Assembly: GCA_007116095.1 (NCBI GenBank)
Contig: SKJD01000414.1
Span: 1 to 5,429, forward strand
DNA: 5,429 nt
Source of the DNA: Candidatus Hydrogenedentota bacterium
GTDB taxonomy: Bacteria; Hydrogenedentota; Hydrogenedentia; Hydrogenedentales; SCBR16-9
Direction: 5' to 3'
The notes beneath the pieces were generated by a model, which was not told the DNA's origin, did not search any database, and worked only from the letters and a program-made list of their open reading frames with translations. The position numbers and the translations under genes were made by a program. Positions within the stretch are counted from its first letter, which is position 1. The number at the start of each line of letters is the position of its first letter. Below are positions 1-5,429 of this stretch, in pieces.

Positions 1-140
1 ACGAAAAATCCGGCAACCTTGAGTACCTGGAGCCCGGCGAAGAACGCACATTCAACCTGGTCTTCTCACCGGTGCATACCCAGGCCCAATACGACGCCTT
101 GGCCGCTATTTCAACGAGCGAATCCGCCCAGGTTGACTGA
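1..140 (+). CDS. C-terminal fragment of an unidentified protein, possibly mutarotase-like (partial, 5' end outside window)
   Basis: An open frame enters from the left edge (first full codon at position 3) and ends at TGA 138-140, giving 45 residues that start EKSGNLEYLEPGEERTFNL. The stretch LEYLEPGEERTFNLVFSPV looks like the closing beta strands of a beta-sandwich. 'LEPGE-(R/S)-x-F-x-L' is a common ending in aldose-1-epimerase/mutarotase-like proteins, but this resemblance is from memory and the fragment is too short to assign a family. Codon use resembles the rest of the window, and a strong hairpin terminator begins 36 bp after the stop. Both support a real gene end. The product assignment is tentative. 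Confidence 0.6.
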   Translation, partial: EKSGNLEYLEPGEERTFNLVFSPVHTQAQYDALAAISTSESAQVD

Positions 141-175
141 GTCATCGTAGTTCATCCCATACAAAGCAAAGAAAA

Positions 176-213
176 CGGCTTGGGGCAACAATACATCATA
201 GTGCTCCAAGCCG
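176..213. terminator. Bidirectional Rho-independent terminator between convergent genes
   Basis: CGGCTTGGGGCA (176-187) pairs with TGCTCCAAGCCG (202-213) over 12 bp with a single G-U wobble, closing a 14-nt loop. On the plus strand the stem is followed by AC and then seven T (216-222), ending the gene that stops at 140. On the minus strand it is followed by a T-rich tract (complement of 161-175, reading TTTTCTTTGCTTTG), ending the phosphohydrolase that stops at 244. One hairpin therefore appears to serve both convergent genes. Confidence 0.88.
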
Positions 214-243
214 ACTTTTTTTCTTAACAAAACAAACAAATAC

Positions 244-2307
244 CTACACCAACAAACTCTTCCCTTCATATTCAACAGGCGCATCTACCTCCAAGTAGCG
301 CAGGGACGTAACGCCCAGATCGATGATCGCGGCGTTCTCCTGGAGTGGTTGGTTGCTGAAGAGAATACCCGGTGTGAGCGCCACATCCGAGGCCGCATGC
401 TCTCCGCCCCACTGGTCTTCGTTGGGCGCATAGACTTCTTGTGGCGCCGATCCGGCTGCCGAGGCCTTGTGCGTCTGATACCCCGGATGATAACCCAGCA
501 ATAAATCCGGTGCATGCTCCACTGAGGCGCCTTCGGGGTTTTCGTAGGTATAAATCTCGCTGAATATAGGTTCGCCGGTTTCCGGGTCCCTTTCCGCCAG
601 TAACCCCTCGCGAATCTCCGCCATGAGCTGGCCTTTCTCAGAAGCCGATACGATACCCTGGCCTTCCCGACCTTCCAAGTTCAGGTAGATCATACCCAAC
701 CCCAATCCATACGCTTTACTTCGCGACCAATCAAATCCCATCAAATACCGATCTTCCGTGGCGGCTGTTTCCGGATCATCCTGGTCTTTCACGGCCAGGT
801 AGCCATGGCGAATGAGCCAGGTATTCACGCTGAACTCGGTGTGGTAACTGTGGAAGCCGTGGTCAGACATCACCATGAGTAGATCATCATCGCGTAAGCG
901 TTCCAGGACCTTGCCCACGGTCTCATCGAGGCGCTGGTAGCAGTCTTCAATCACCCGCCCATATTGCGCGTTCAGCTCTGGGGTATAGAAGGGGTGCCGG
1001 GAATCCCGGTAGGGCCAGAACATGTGGCTGACGCGATCCGAAACCGTCCATCCCGCCATCAACAGATCAAAACCACCCTCACTTAATTCATCCAGTAGCA
1101 GGCGTTCTTTCCAGGCCATGCTTTGCCAGGCGTCTTCAATGAACATCTCGTTGTTCATGTCGCCCTGCTGCAAGGCCTTGGTGTCGTAGGCCCAGCCGAT
1201 GGTCTTGAAATAGTTGTAACGCTGAACAAGGGAATCACTGTAGCTCTCGGGTTCGCTGATCGGAATCATCGGCTCCTGCGGGTGCATTTGCAGGCAGGTC
1301 ATATACAATGCGACTTCATCGCCCGCCGAAATCAGATAAAAACGACTGAGCGCATGCACATCATATTGGTTGGTCAACGAAAAGGTCCATTGCATCCAGT
1401 CCGACCATTCGCCCGCGTGAAGCGTCACGGCCTGCTCCTGGAAGGTCAGGCGCAATTGGCCGGCGTCACGGTCCACGCTCATGTCCAGATCCACTGTGGC
1501 GAAGCTGTTGCGCAGGTTCGGGTTCGCGATGCCGGGCACCGTAATCTGCGCCTGATCGCCGTCGAACGACAGCGGCATACGAATACCGCCAGAAACGCGC
1601 TCTTCCGTCTCCAGGGCGTCTGAGAAGTAGAAATAGGTACTCTGGGTCCCGCGGATATCCGGCACATCCAGCCCACAGAGCATACGGCTGGATTCATTCA
1701 GCTCATCTGGCGGATAGGCATAGGGCACCAGCAAGGATTTCACGCGCAATCCTTGATCACTGGCGACTTTCCAGAAATTAACCCCTTCTCGGAAATTTTC
1801 ATAGGTTGGAGGACGGGTTACATGGCCCAGGGGGCTCAACTCAGGGGGGGACATGCTCCCAAAACCCAGCCCAGGGAGATAATTGGAGGCGTTGCGACGC
1901 AGAATGTCGAAGATGCCATGGTTCATGGGCGACTGACAGGTGGCGAAAGAAGACCAGGCCGTGGGTGACTGAGGCGGGTTACTGGAGGCCAGATTCTGGA
2001 ACTGTCCGCCTTGATCCAGCATGCTTTTCATGTGGGGCAGCTCGCCCTGTTCCATCATGTCGGAAACGATTCTCGGGTCCATGCCGTCAAAACCTAGAAT
2101 AACCACCCGGCGACCATCAATTTGACCTTGCGGCGCCTGCCCGCTTTCGGCGATGGCTTGCGATTGCCCATTCTCCGTGCAACCATGCAACGCCATACCC
2201 AGCCCCAAGCCTGTACTACTCAACAAGGCGCCCTGTAAAAATTGCCGGCGCGAAACCTGGCTCCAATCACTCTTCCGCGACTTTATCGCCTTCTGTTTAT
2301 GTTGCAT
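244..2307 (-). CDS. Tat-exported alkaline-phosphatase-superfamily phosphohydrolase / type I phosphodiesterase (COG3379-like), probable lipoprotein
   Basis: Predicted metal-dependent phosphoester hydrolase acting outside the cytoplasm; the substrate is unknown. Numbering from the ATG at 2307 (687 aa): a Tat signal SRRQFL at 19-24, a hydrophobic stretch and lipobox LHGC with Cys43 suggest folded export and lipid anchoring. The catalytic core follows the AlkP/NPP pattern. It has metal ligand Asp74 in GFDGMDP and a QSP segment whose Ser114 aligns by position with the NPP nucleophile Thr, upstream of HGIFD. Further ligands are Asp424 and His428 (SDRVSHMFW), Asp482-His483 (SDHGF) and His637 (GGEHA). 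A roughly 200-residue insertion separates the two core halves and includes PDIRGTQSTYFYF, typical of large COG3379 proteins. The frame stays open upstream to 2505, but the Tat signal argues for a start near 2307. TTG at 2322 is an alternative, with GGAG 8 nt upstream. The gene is divergent from phoBR, which suggests a phosphate-scavenging role by inference only. Confidence 0.9.
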   Translation of the reverse strand: MQHKQKAIKSRKSDWSQVSRRQFLQGALLSSTGLGLGMALHGCTENGQSQAIAESGQAPQGQIDGRRVVILGFDGMDPRIVSDMMEQGELPHMKSMLDQGGQFQNLASSNPPQSPTAWSSFATCQSPMNHGIFDILRRNASNYLPGLGFGSMSPPELSPLGHVTRPPTYENFREGVNFWKVASDQGLRVKSLLVPYAYPPDELNESSRMLCGLDVPDIRGTQSTYFYFSDALETEERVSGGIRMPLSFDGDQAQITVPGIANPNLRNSFATVDLDMSVDRDAGQLRLTFQEQAVTLHAGEWSDWMQWTFSLTNQYDVHALSRFYLISAGDEVALYMTCLQMHPQEPMIPISEPESYSDSLVQRYNYFKTIGWAYDTKALQQGDMNNEMFIEDAWQSMAWKERLLLDELSEGGFDLLMAGWTVSDRVSHMFWPYRDSRHPFYTPELNAQYGRVIEDCYQRLDETVGKVLERLRDDDLLMVMSDHGFHSYHTEFSVNTWLIRHGYLAVKDQDDPETAATEDRYLMGFDWSRSKAYGLGLGMIYLNLEGREGQGIVSASEKGQLMAEIREGLLAERDPETGEPIFSEIYTYENPEGASVEHAPDLLLGYHPGYQTHKASAAGSAPQEVYAPNEDQWGGEHAASDVALTPGILFSNQPLQENAAIIDLGVTSLRYLEVDAPVEYEGKSLLV

Positions 2308-2326
2308 ATTTCCCTGTCCCAAGCTA

Positions 2327-2340
2327 GTTTCTCCATTTTT
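2327..2340 (-). promoter_or_regulatory. Ribosome binding site favouring an alternative TTG start of the phosphohydrolase
   Basis: Read on the minus strand, GGAG lies 8 nt before an in-frame TTG at 2322-2320, which is ideal spacing. The ATG at 2307-2305, five codons further in, has AGGGA only 3 nt away, with a second GGGA 9 nt away. Either start gives the same Tat signal peptide with a five-residue difference, so the protein is essentially unaffected. Confidence 0.45.
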
Positions 2341-2451
2341 GCAGTCTGGTAAACATGCCGCATCAGGCATACATGATTCGGTGATTTCTCGCGTGTATGG
2401 GAGCGACGCCGACCGACTGTTGGGTTGCTTCTGTCTTATGCTGTTCGTGGT

Positions 2452-2460
2452 AGTGTAACA
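2452..2460 (-). promoter_or_regulatory. Candidate extended -10 promoter for the phosphohydrolase gene
   Basis: The minus strand reads TGTTACACT, fitting an extended -10 (TGn followed by TACACT, 4 of 6 matches to TATAAT). There is no good TTGACA at 16-18 bp. The nearest candidate, TTGCGC, is only 14 bp away. An activator-dependent or extended -10 promoter would fit. Transcription from here would give a leader of about 120-140 nt before the start codon. Prediction by eye only. Confidence 0.3.
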
Positions 2461-2463
2461 TAC

Positions 2464-2554
2464 TTTTTGAAGCGCAATATTCGGTAAACGAGGCGGCGCC
2501 TCCACGATTTCCCGGCGCCCGACCCCCTGTTAGCAGTGCGTTAGTTTTTGAAGC
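2464..2554 (+). repeat. Direct repeat TTTTTGAAGC (two copies, 81 bp apart)
   Basis: TTTTTGAAGC occurs at 2464-2473 and 2545-2554. Each copy is preceded by TA plus one differing base (TAC versus TAG), so 12 of 13 bases match. The first copy overlaps the region just upstream of the candidate minus-strand -10. The second lies downstream of the GTTAG repeat. Its function is unknown; it could be a duplicated protein-binding site or chance. Confidence 0.4.
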
Positions 2555-2620
2555 CCGAAGATGCTGCCCAAGGCCTGACATGGTTGTTTTTTGGCGAAAA
2601 ACTCACCACCCACTAACAGG
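2526..2620. repeat. 8-bp inverted repeat CCTGTTAG / CTAACAGG with 79-bp spacing
   Basis: CCTGTTAG at 2526-2533 is perfectly reverse-complemented at 2613-2620. The left arm is also followed 11 bp later by a second GTTAG (2529-2533 and 2540-2544), one helical turn apart. The arms sit in the middle of the divergent intergenic region and could be paired operator half-sites. Eight bases is short enough that chance cannot be excluded. Confidence 0.4.
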
Positions 2621-2641
2621 TTCCTAATAATCAGATGCGAT

Positions 2642-2647
2642 CATAAT
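2642..2647 (+). promoter_or_regulatory. Candidate -10 element for phoB
   Basis: CATAAT (5 of 6 matches to TATAAT) lies about 56 bp before the preferred phoB ATG in an AT-rich stretch. No TTGACA-like hexamer stands 16-18 bp upstream. Instead an 11-bp-spaced CTAACAG-GTTC-CTAATAA (2613-2630) ends 11 bp before the -10. That matches the geometry of PhoB-activated promoters, where the Pho box replaces the -35, but the sequence match to CTGTCAT is poor. Tentative. Confidence 0.3.
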
Positions 2648-2702
2648 ACATACGAAAAAATGCATGCCACGGCATACAACCTGCGGGATACCCTACCGGA
2701 CT

Positions 2703-3389
2703 ATGGCAAAAGAGAACATATTGGTGGTTGAGGATGAAGAAGCCATTCAGGAGCTGGTGCGTTACAACCTGAGCCGCGAAGGCTTTTCCGTCCAGGAAGC
2801 CGCTTCGGGGGAAGAAGCCCTGGAACGGGTACATAAGCAGGCTCCCGCACTCATTCTGCTCGACCTGATGTTGCCCGAACTTGATGGCCTGGAAGTCTGT
2901 AAGCGGCTCAAATCGGATGAACGAACCCAGCACATTCCCATCATCATGCTCACGGCCAAGAGCGAGGATGCGGATGTTGTAACCGGCCTGGAGCTGGGGG
3001 CGGACGATTACATCACCAAACCCTTCAGCCCACGTGTTTTGGTGGCCCGGGTGCGTGCGCTTTTACGGCGCAATAAACGCGAAGAAAGCGACAAGGAGGA
3101 AACCATCCAAATCCAAAACCTACTCATACATCCCGGGCGCCACGAAGTACTGGTTGACGGCGAGGTCATTCCCCTTACCCATACCGAGTTCCAGGTGCTA
3201 CATTTACTGGCGCGACGGCCCGGCTGGGTCTTCACACGGTACCAGATTGTCGATGCCGTGCACGGGGACGATTATGCCGTTACCGAACGCTCGGTTGATG
3301 TGCAGATTGTGAGCCTGCGTAAAAAACTCGGGGATGCCGGCAAAAAAATCGCCACGGTGCGGGGTGTTGGCTACAAGCTCGAGGAATAA
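2703..3389 (+). CDS. phoB: Phosphate regulon response regulator PhoB (OmpR family)
   Basis: DNA-binding response regulator that, when phosphorylated by its partner kinase, activates phosphate-starvation genes. The preferred start at 2703 gives 228 aa, almost the same as E. coli PhoB (229), with the receiver strand ILVVEDE beginning at residue 6 as usual. The receiver domain spans about 5-120, with acidic residues Glu10 and Asp11, phospho-acceptor Asp54 (LLDLMLPELDG), switch Thr84 (MLTAK) and Lys106 (YITKPFSP). A short charged linker (123-134) leads to the winged-helix effector domain (about 135-228), which has LTHTEFQVLHLLARRPGWVF, a recognition helix with RSVDVQIVSLRKKLG, and the closing wing RGVGYKLEE. 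An upstream ATG at 2664 would add 13 non-conserved residues. Neither start has a strong Shine-Dalgarno. It is cotranscribed with phoR 36 bp downstream. Assignment to Pho rather than another OmpR pathway rests on family resemblance and the adjacent kinase. Confidence 0.92.
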   Translation: MAKENILVVEDEEAIQELVRYNLSREGFSVQEAASGEEALERVHKQAPALILLDLMLPELDGLEVCKRLKSDERTQHIPIIMLTAKSEDADVVTGLELGADDYITKPFSPRVLVARVRALLRRNKREESDKEETIQIQNLLIHPGRHEVLVDGEVIPLTHTEFQVLHLLARRPGWVFTRYQIVDAVHGDDYAVTERSVDVQIVSLRKKLGDAGKKIATVRGVGYKLEE

Positions 3390-3425
3390 CCATTTCCCAT
3401 TACCCAACAGACGGTCTTTGAATCT

Positions 3426-5198
3426 ATGGCGCGCAAAAAACTGATTTGGCAGCTTTTCCCCTCCTACCTCCTGGTAATCGTTCTGGCATTACTCGCCATC
3501 ACCCTCTATACCACCCGCACGGTTAAAAGCTTTTACCGGGAGCAGCTCATCCAGACCCTGGAGCGGCATGCCCGTTTGCTGCAACCCCAAGTCCTCGACC
3601 ATTTGCAAAATGCGCATTACGACGCACTGGACGGTCTGGTGAAATCCATGAGCACGGACATGGAGTTGCGTATTACCGTAATTCTGCCCGACGGCGAAGT
3701 CATTGCAGATACCGACCAAGCGCTCGAAAATATTCTGAACCACGCCAATCGCCCGGAGGTTATCACCGCATTTCAAGGTTTCATCGGGGTGAAAGAGCGC
3801 TATAGCAACACCATCCATGCGGACATGACCTATGTTGCCCTCCCGCTGGAACAGGAAGGTATATTGATCGGGGTCCTGCGCACAGCCTATCCGATGGTTG
3901 CCCTACAACGGAATCTACGGGCTATCCTGCTCCAGGTTTTCCTGGGTGGCGCGGTTATTACCGTATTGGCGGGACTGGTATGTTGGCTGGTCTCGAAGCG
4001 ACTAATACGCCCAATCACCGAATTGAAGCTGGGCGCACAACGCTTTGCCCGGGGGGATCTTCAACAGACGCTCCCCTTGCCGGACTCCGAAGAAATAGCG
4101 GAATTGACCGAGGCCATGAATCAGATGGCCCAACAATTGAACGAACGCCTCAAGACTTTGATGAGACAGCGCAATGAGCAGGAAGCTGTGTTGTCGAGCA
4201 TGGTCGAAAGCGTTTTCGCTATCGATCGCCAGGAGCGCATCATTAGCATGAACCAAGCAGCAGCAAATTTTTTCGATGTGGCCCCCCACAACATTTCCTT
4301 GAAACCGCTGCACGAAGTGATTCGCAATTCCGCGCTGCAACAATTTGTCACCGACGCGTTACACAGCGAAGCCCCCCTGGAGCGAGAACTGACCCTATAC
4401 CATAAAGGAGAACAATTCCTGCAGGCGGGTGGCGCCGTACTCAAGGATTCCCTGGGACGCCGGGTTGGCGTGGTCATTGTCCTGAACGACATCACCCGAC
4501 TTCGACGTCTTGAAAAGGTGCGCCGGGACTTTGTCGCCAATGTGTCTCATGAACTCAAGACGCCCATCACGTCCATCATCGGCTTCGTCGAGACCTTGCG
4601 CGACGGCGCATTGCAAGACGGGGAAACTGCGCAACGCTTCCTGGAAATCATCGATCAACAGGCCGAACGTCTGAACAGAATCATTGAAGACTTGCTCCTT
4701 CTTTCCCGCATGGAGCAAGAACACGAGTCCGCCGAGTCGCTGTTGAGCCGCTCCCCCATCAACACCACACTCAAGACGGCGGTCCAGCTCTGCCAGTCAA
4801 CCGCGGAAAAGAAGCATATACAAATCACACGTGAAGAGAGTCCAGAAATCAATGCGTACATTAACAGCAGCCTGCTGGAACAAGGCATTGTGAATCTGCT
4901 CAACAATGCCATCAAATACAGCGAACCAGGCAGCCGCGTCATATTACGCACATTACAGAGCGACAAAGAAATTCGGATTGAGGTACACGATGAAGGCTGC
5001 GGCATTGCTCCGGAACACCTGCCCCGCCTTTTCGAGCGCTTCTATCGCGTTGACAAAGACCGCAGCCGCCGCCAGGGCGGCACCGGACTCGGCCTCGCCA
5101 TCGTCAAGCACATCGCCCAACTGCACCGGGGCTATGTCACCGTGAAAAGCACACTGGGCGCCGGGAGCTGTTTCCGCATTCACCTGCCACAGGCATAA
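3426..5198 (+). CDS. phoR: Phosphate regulon sensor histidine kinase PhoR, long form with periplasmic sensor and HAMP domains
   Basis: Inner-membrane histidine kinase, 590 aa, expected to phosphorylate and dephosphorylate PhoB. In order: TM1 about 8-29; an extracytoplasmic domain of about 135 residues (31-165) with a Cache/PDC-like pattern (RITVILPDGEVIADTD, NRPEVITAFQG, YVALPLEQEGILIGVLRT); TM2 about 166-189; HAMP about 188-241 (RPITELKLGAQRFARGDL). Then come a PAS domain about 250-355, a HisKA domain with phospho-acceptor His375 (ANVSHELKTP), and an HATPase domain. The HATPase shows the N box Asn490/Asn494 (NLLNNAIKYS), G1 DEGCGI (522-527), F box FERFYR and G2 GGTGLGLAIVK. It is much longer than E. 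coli PhoR (431 aa, no large periplasmic domain) and resembles Bacillus and deltaproteobacterial-type PhoR. No clear Shine-Dalgarno precedes the ATG, so translation may depend partly on phoB. No phoU or pst genes follow. Confidence 0.9.
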   Translation: MARKKLIWQLFPSYLLVIVLALLAITLYTTRTVKSFYREQLIQTLERHARLLQPQVLDHLQNAHYDALDGLVKSMSTDMELRITVILPDGEVIADTDQALENILNHANRPEVITAFQGFIGVKERYSNTIHADMTYVALPLEQEGILIGVLRTAYPMVALQRNLRAILLQVFLGGAVITVLAGLVCWLVSKRLIRPITELKLGAQRFARGDLQQTLPLPDSEEIAELTEAMNQMAQQLNERLKTLMRQRNEQEAVLSSMVESVFAIDRQERIISMNQAAANFFDVAPHNISLKPLHEVIRNSALQQFVTDALHSEAPLERELTLYHKGEQFLQAGGAVLKDSLGRRVGVVIVLNDITRLRRLEKVRRDFVANVSHELKTPITSIIGFVETLRDGALQDGETAQRFLEIIDQQAERLNRIIEDLLLLSRMEQEHESAESLLSRSPINTTLKTAVQLCQSTAEKKHIQITREESPEINAYINSSLLEQGIVNLLNNAIKYSEPGSRVILRTLQSDKEIRIEVHDEGCGIAPEHLPRLFERFYRVDKDRSRRQGGTGLGLAIVKHIAQLHRGYVTVKSTLGAGSCFRIHLPQA

Positions 5199-5213
5199 AC
5201 AATACGCCATCTC

Positions 5214-5234
5214 AAGGACTATGCTTTAGTCTTT
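5214..5234 (+). terminator. Weak hairpin, possible phoBR terminator
   Basis: AAGGACTA (5214-5221) pairs with TAGTCTTT (5227-5234) over 8 bp with one G-U pair, around the 5-nt loop TGCTT. It lies 16 bp after the phoR stop and is followed by a poor T tract (ATTCC). The right arm overlaps the stop codon of the convergent gene. The stem is AT-rich and the T run is short, so efficiency is doubtful. No T tract serves the opposite strand. Confidence 0.35.
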
Positions 5235-5429
5235 ATTCCAGATTGGACACGTGCTCCTGGGTCAGTAACAAGGTGGTATCCGCTGGCGCCACAACCCGGA
5301 ATCCTACGTTAAATACGCGCTGATACGGTTGATACGGCCTGCGATAACTTGCGGTCGCCTGGTGCGGGCGATCGCGCCAGGAGCCACCCCGGGCAACACG
5401 CTCCATATCGCGCTGGGCGGTATCATTGC
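5233..5429 (-). CDS. C-terminal part of a SUMF1/formylglycine-generating-enzyme-domain protein (partial, 5' end outside window)
   Basis: The minus-strand frame entering from the right edge ends at TAA (5235-5233) and gives 64 residues with no internal stop. ERVARGGSWRDRP followed about 27 residues later by NVGFRVV is the signature ending of the SUMF1/FGE-sulfatase fold (RVxRGGSW ... iGFRvv). A tail of about 18 residues after it (ADTTLLLTQEHVSNLE) goes beyond the usual domain end. Genuine formylglycine-generating enzymes carry two catalytic cysteines shortly after GGS[YW]. Here the 64 residues contain no cysteine, so this is probably a family member that does not make formylglycine. The gene is convergent with phoR, its stop about 35 bp past the phoR stop. 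The true length and any N-terminal partner domain lie outside the window. Confidence 0.85.
   Translation of the reverse strand, partial: NDTAQRDMERVARGGSWRDRPHQATASYRRPYQPYQRVFNVGFRVVAPADTTLLLTQEHVSNLE

Larger units (their letters stand above)
2308..2702. promoter_or_regulatory. Divergent intergenic control region between the phosphohydrolase and phoBR
   Basis: About 395 bp with no convincing gene. The minus-strand frame of the phosphohydrolase is open to 2505, but the upstream part precedes the Tat signal and reads as non-coding. The region holds GGCGCC twice (2495-2500, 2514-2519) and a perfect 8-bp inverted repeat CCTGTTAG/CTAACAGG (2526-2533, 2613-2620). It also holds the direct repeat TTTTTGAAGC (2464-2473, 2545-2554) and a small T/A hairpin GTTTTT-TGGCG-AAAAAC around 2586-2602. 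Both divergent promoters must lie here. Such a region next to phoB would be expected to carry PhoB sites, but no clean CTGTCAT-N4-CTGTCAT tandem is present. Confidence 0.6.

Noticed and set aside
1123..1623. 166-codon open frame on the plus strand, antisense to the phosphohydrolase
   Set aside because: It lies wholly inside the well-supported phosphohydrolase, its protein shows no recognisable domain, and it has no ribosome binding site or context of its own.
1918..1950. Possible sulfatase-type CxPxR formylglycine motif in the phosphohydrolase, given the FGE-like gene nearby
   Set aside because: The only nearby Cys reads CQSPM, lacking the C-x-P/A-x-R pattern, and the FGE-like tail has no catalytic cysteines.
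2153..2458. 101-codon plus-strand open frame spanning the phosphohydrolase start and its leader
   Set aside because: It is antisense to the Tat signal region, Cys-rich and without recognisable domains. It is better explained as a shadow plus non-coding leader.
2495..2519. GGCGCC ... GGCGCC as a terminator or attenuator
   Set aside because: The stem is only 6 bp with a 13-nt loop and has no following T tract on either strand. GGCGCC is self-palindromic, so pairing of two copies is trivial.
2664..2702. Upstream ATG start for phoB, adding 13 residues
   Set aside because: The extra residues match nothing in the family. PhoB proteins begin a few residues before ILVVEDE, which fits the ATG at 2703.
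2660..2731. 23-codon plus-strand small open frame overlapping the phoB start
   Set aside because: It has no Shine-Dalgarno and no features beyond an ATG and a stop. A leader peptide is possible but unsupported.
4121..4540. 139-codon minus-strand open frame inside phoR, with other antisense frames nearby
   Set aside because: The translation is rich in Arg, Ser and Cys as expected for a shadow frame, and the sense strand encodes conserved kinase domains throughout.
1..5429. CRISPR array, tRNA/rRNA genes, insertion sequence or prophage signs
   Set aside because: No regularly spaced repeats, cloverleaf or rRNA sequence, transposase, integrase or terminal inverted repeats were seen. Coding density and gene types look like ordinary chromosome.

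Overview
The window is about 5.4 kb of moderately GC-rich, densely coding bacterial chromosome. It holds two complete transcription units and the ends of two others. A twin-arginine (Tat) signal, a lipobox and a proteobacterial-type PhoB/PhoR pair point to a Gram-negative bacterium, probably a proteobacterium or a relative. The sensor kinase has a large periplasmic domain, as in Bacillus and deltaproteobacterial-type PhoR, rather than the short enterobacterial form. The sequence alone does not support a genus call.

Layout from left to right: (1) the last 45 codons of a plus-strand gene end at 140, possibly from a mutarotase-like protein. (2) A strong hairpin at 176-213 has T-rich flanks suited to termination on both strands, and it separates this gene from the next, convergent one. 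(3) A minus-strand gene (244 to about 2307) encodes a large exported alkaline-phosphatase-superfamily phosphohydrolase/phosphodiesterase with a Tat signal and lipobox. (4) A divergent intergenic region of about 395 bp (2308-2702) contains several short direct and inverted repeats. (5) phoB (2703-3389) and phoR (3426-5198) form a plus-strand operon for a phosphate-type two-component system. (6) The convergent tail of a minus-strand SUMF1/FGE-domain protein ends at 5233, about 35 bp past phoR.

How the genes may work together: PhoR is a membrane kinase expected to control PhoB phosphorylation. PhoB would then activate phosphate-starvation genes. The divergent exported phosphohydrolase is a plausible regulon member because it could release phosphate from phosphoesters outside the cytoplasm. 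This link is an inference from gene position. I found no convincing canonical tandem Pho box between the two units, only degenerate candidates. No pst or phoU genes lie in the window.

Nothing here is clearly a new system. The points most worth a second look are the divergent pairing of phoBR with a Tat-exported AlkP-superfamily enzyme, the repeat-rich control region between them, the absence of active-site cysteines in the FGE-like tail, and the start codon choices of the phosphohydrolase and phoB.
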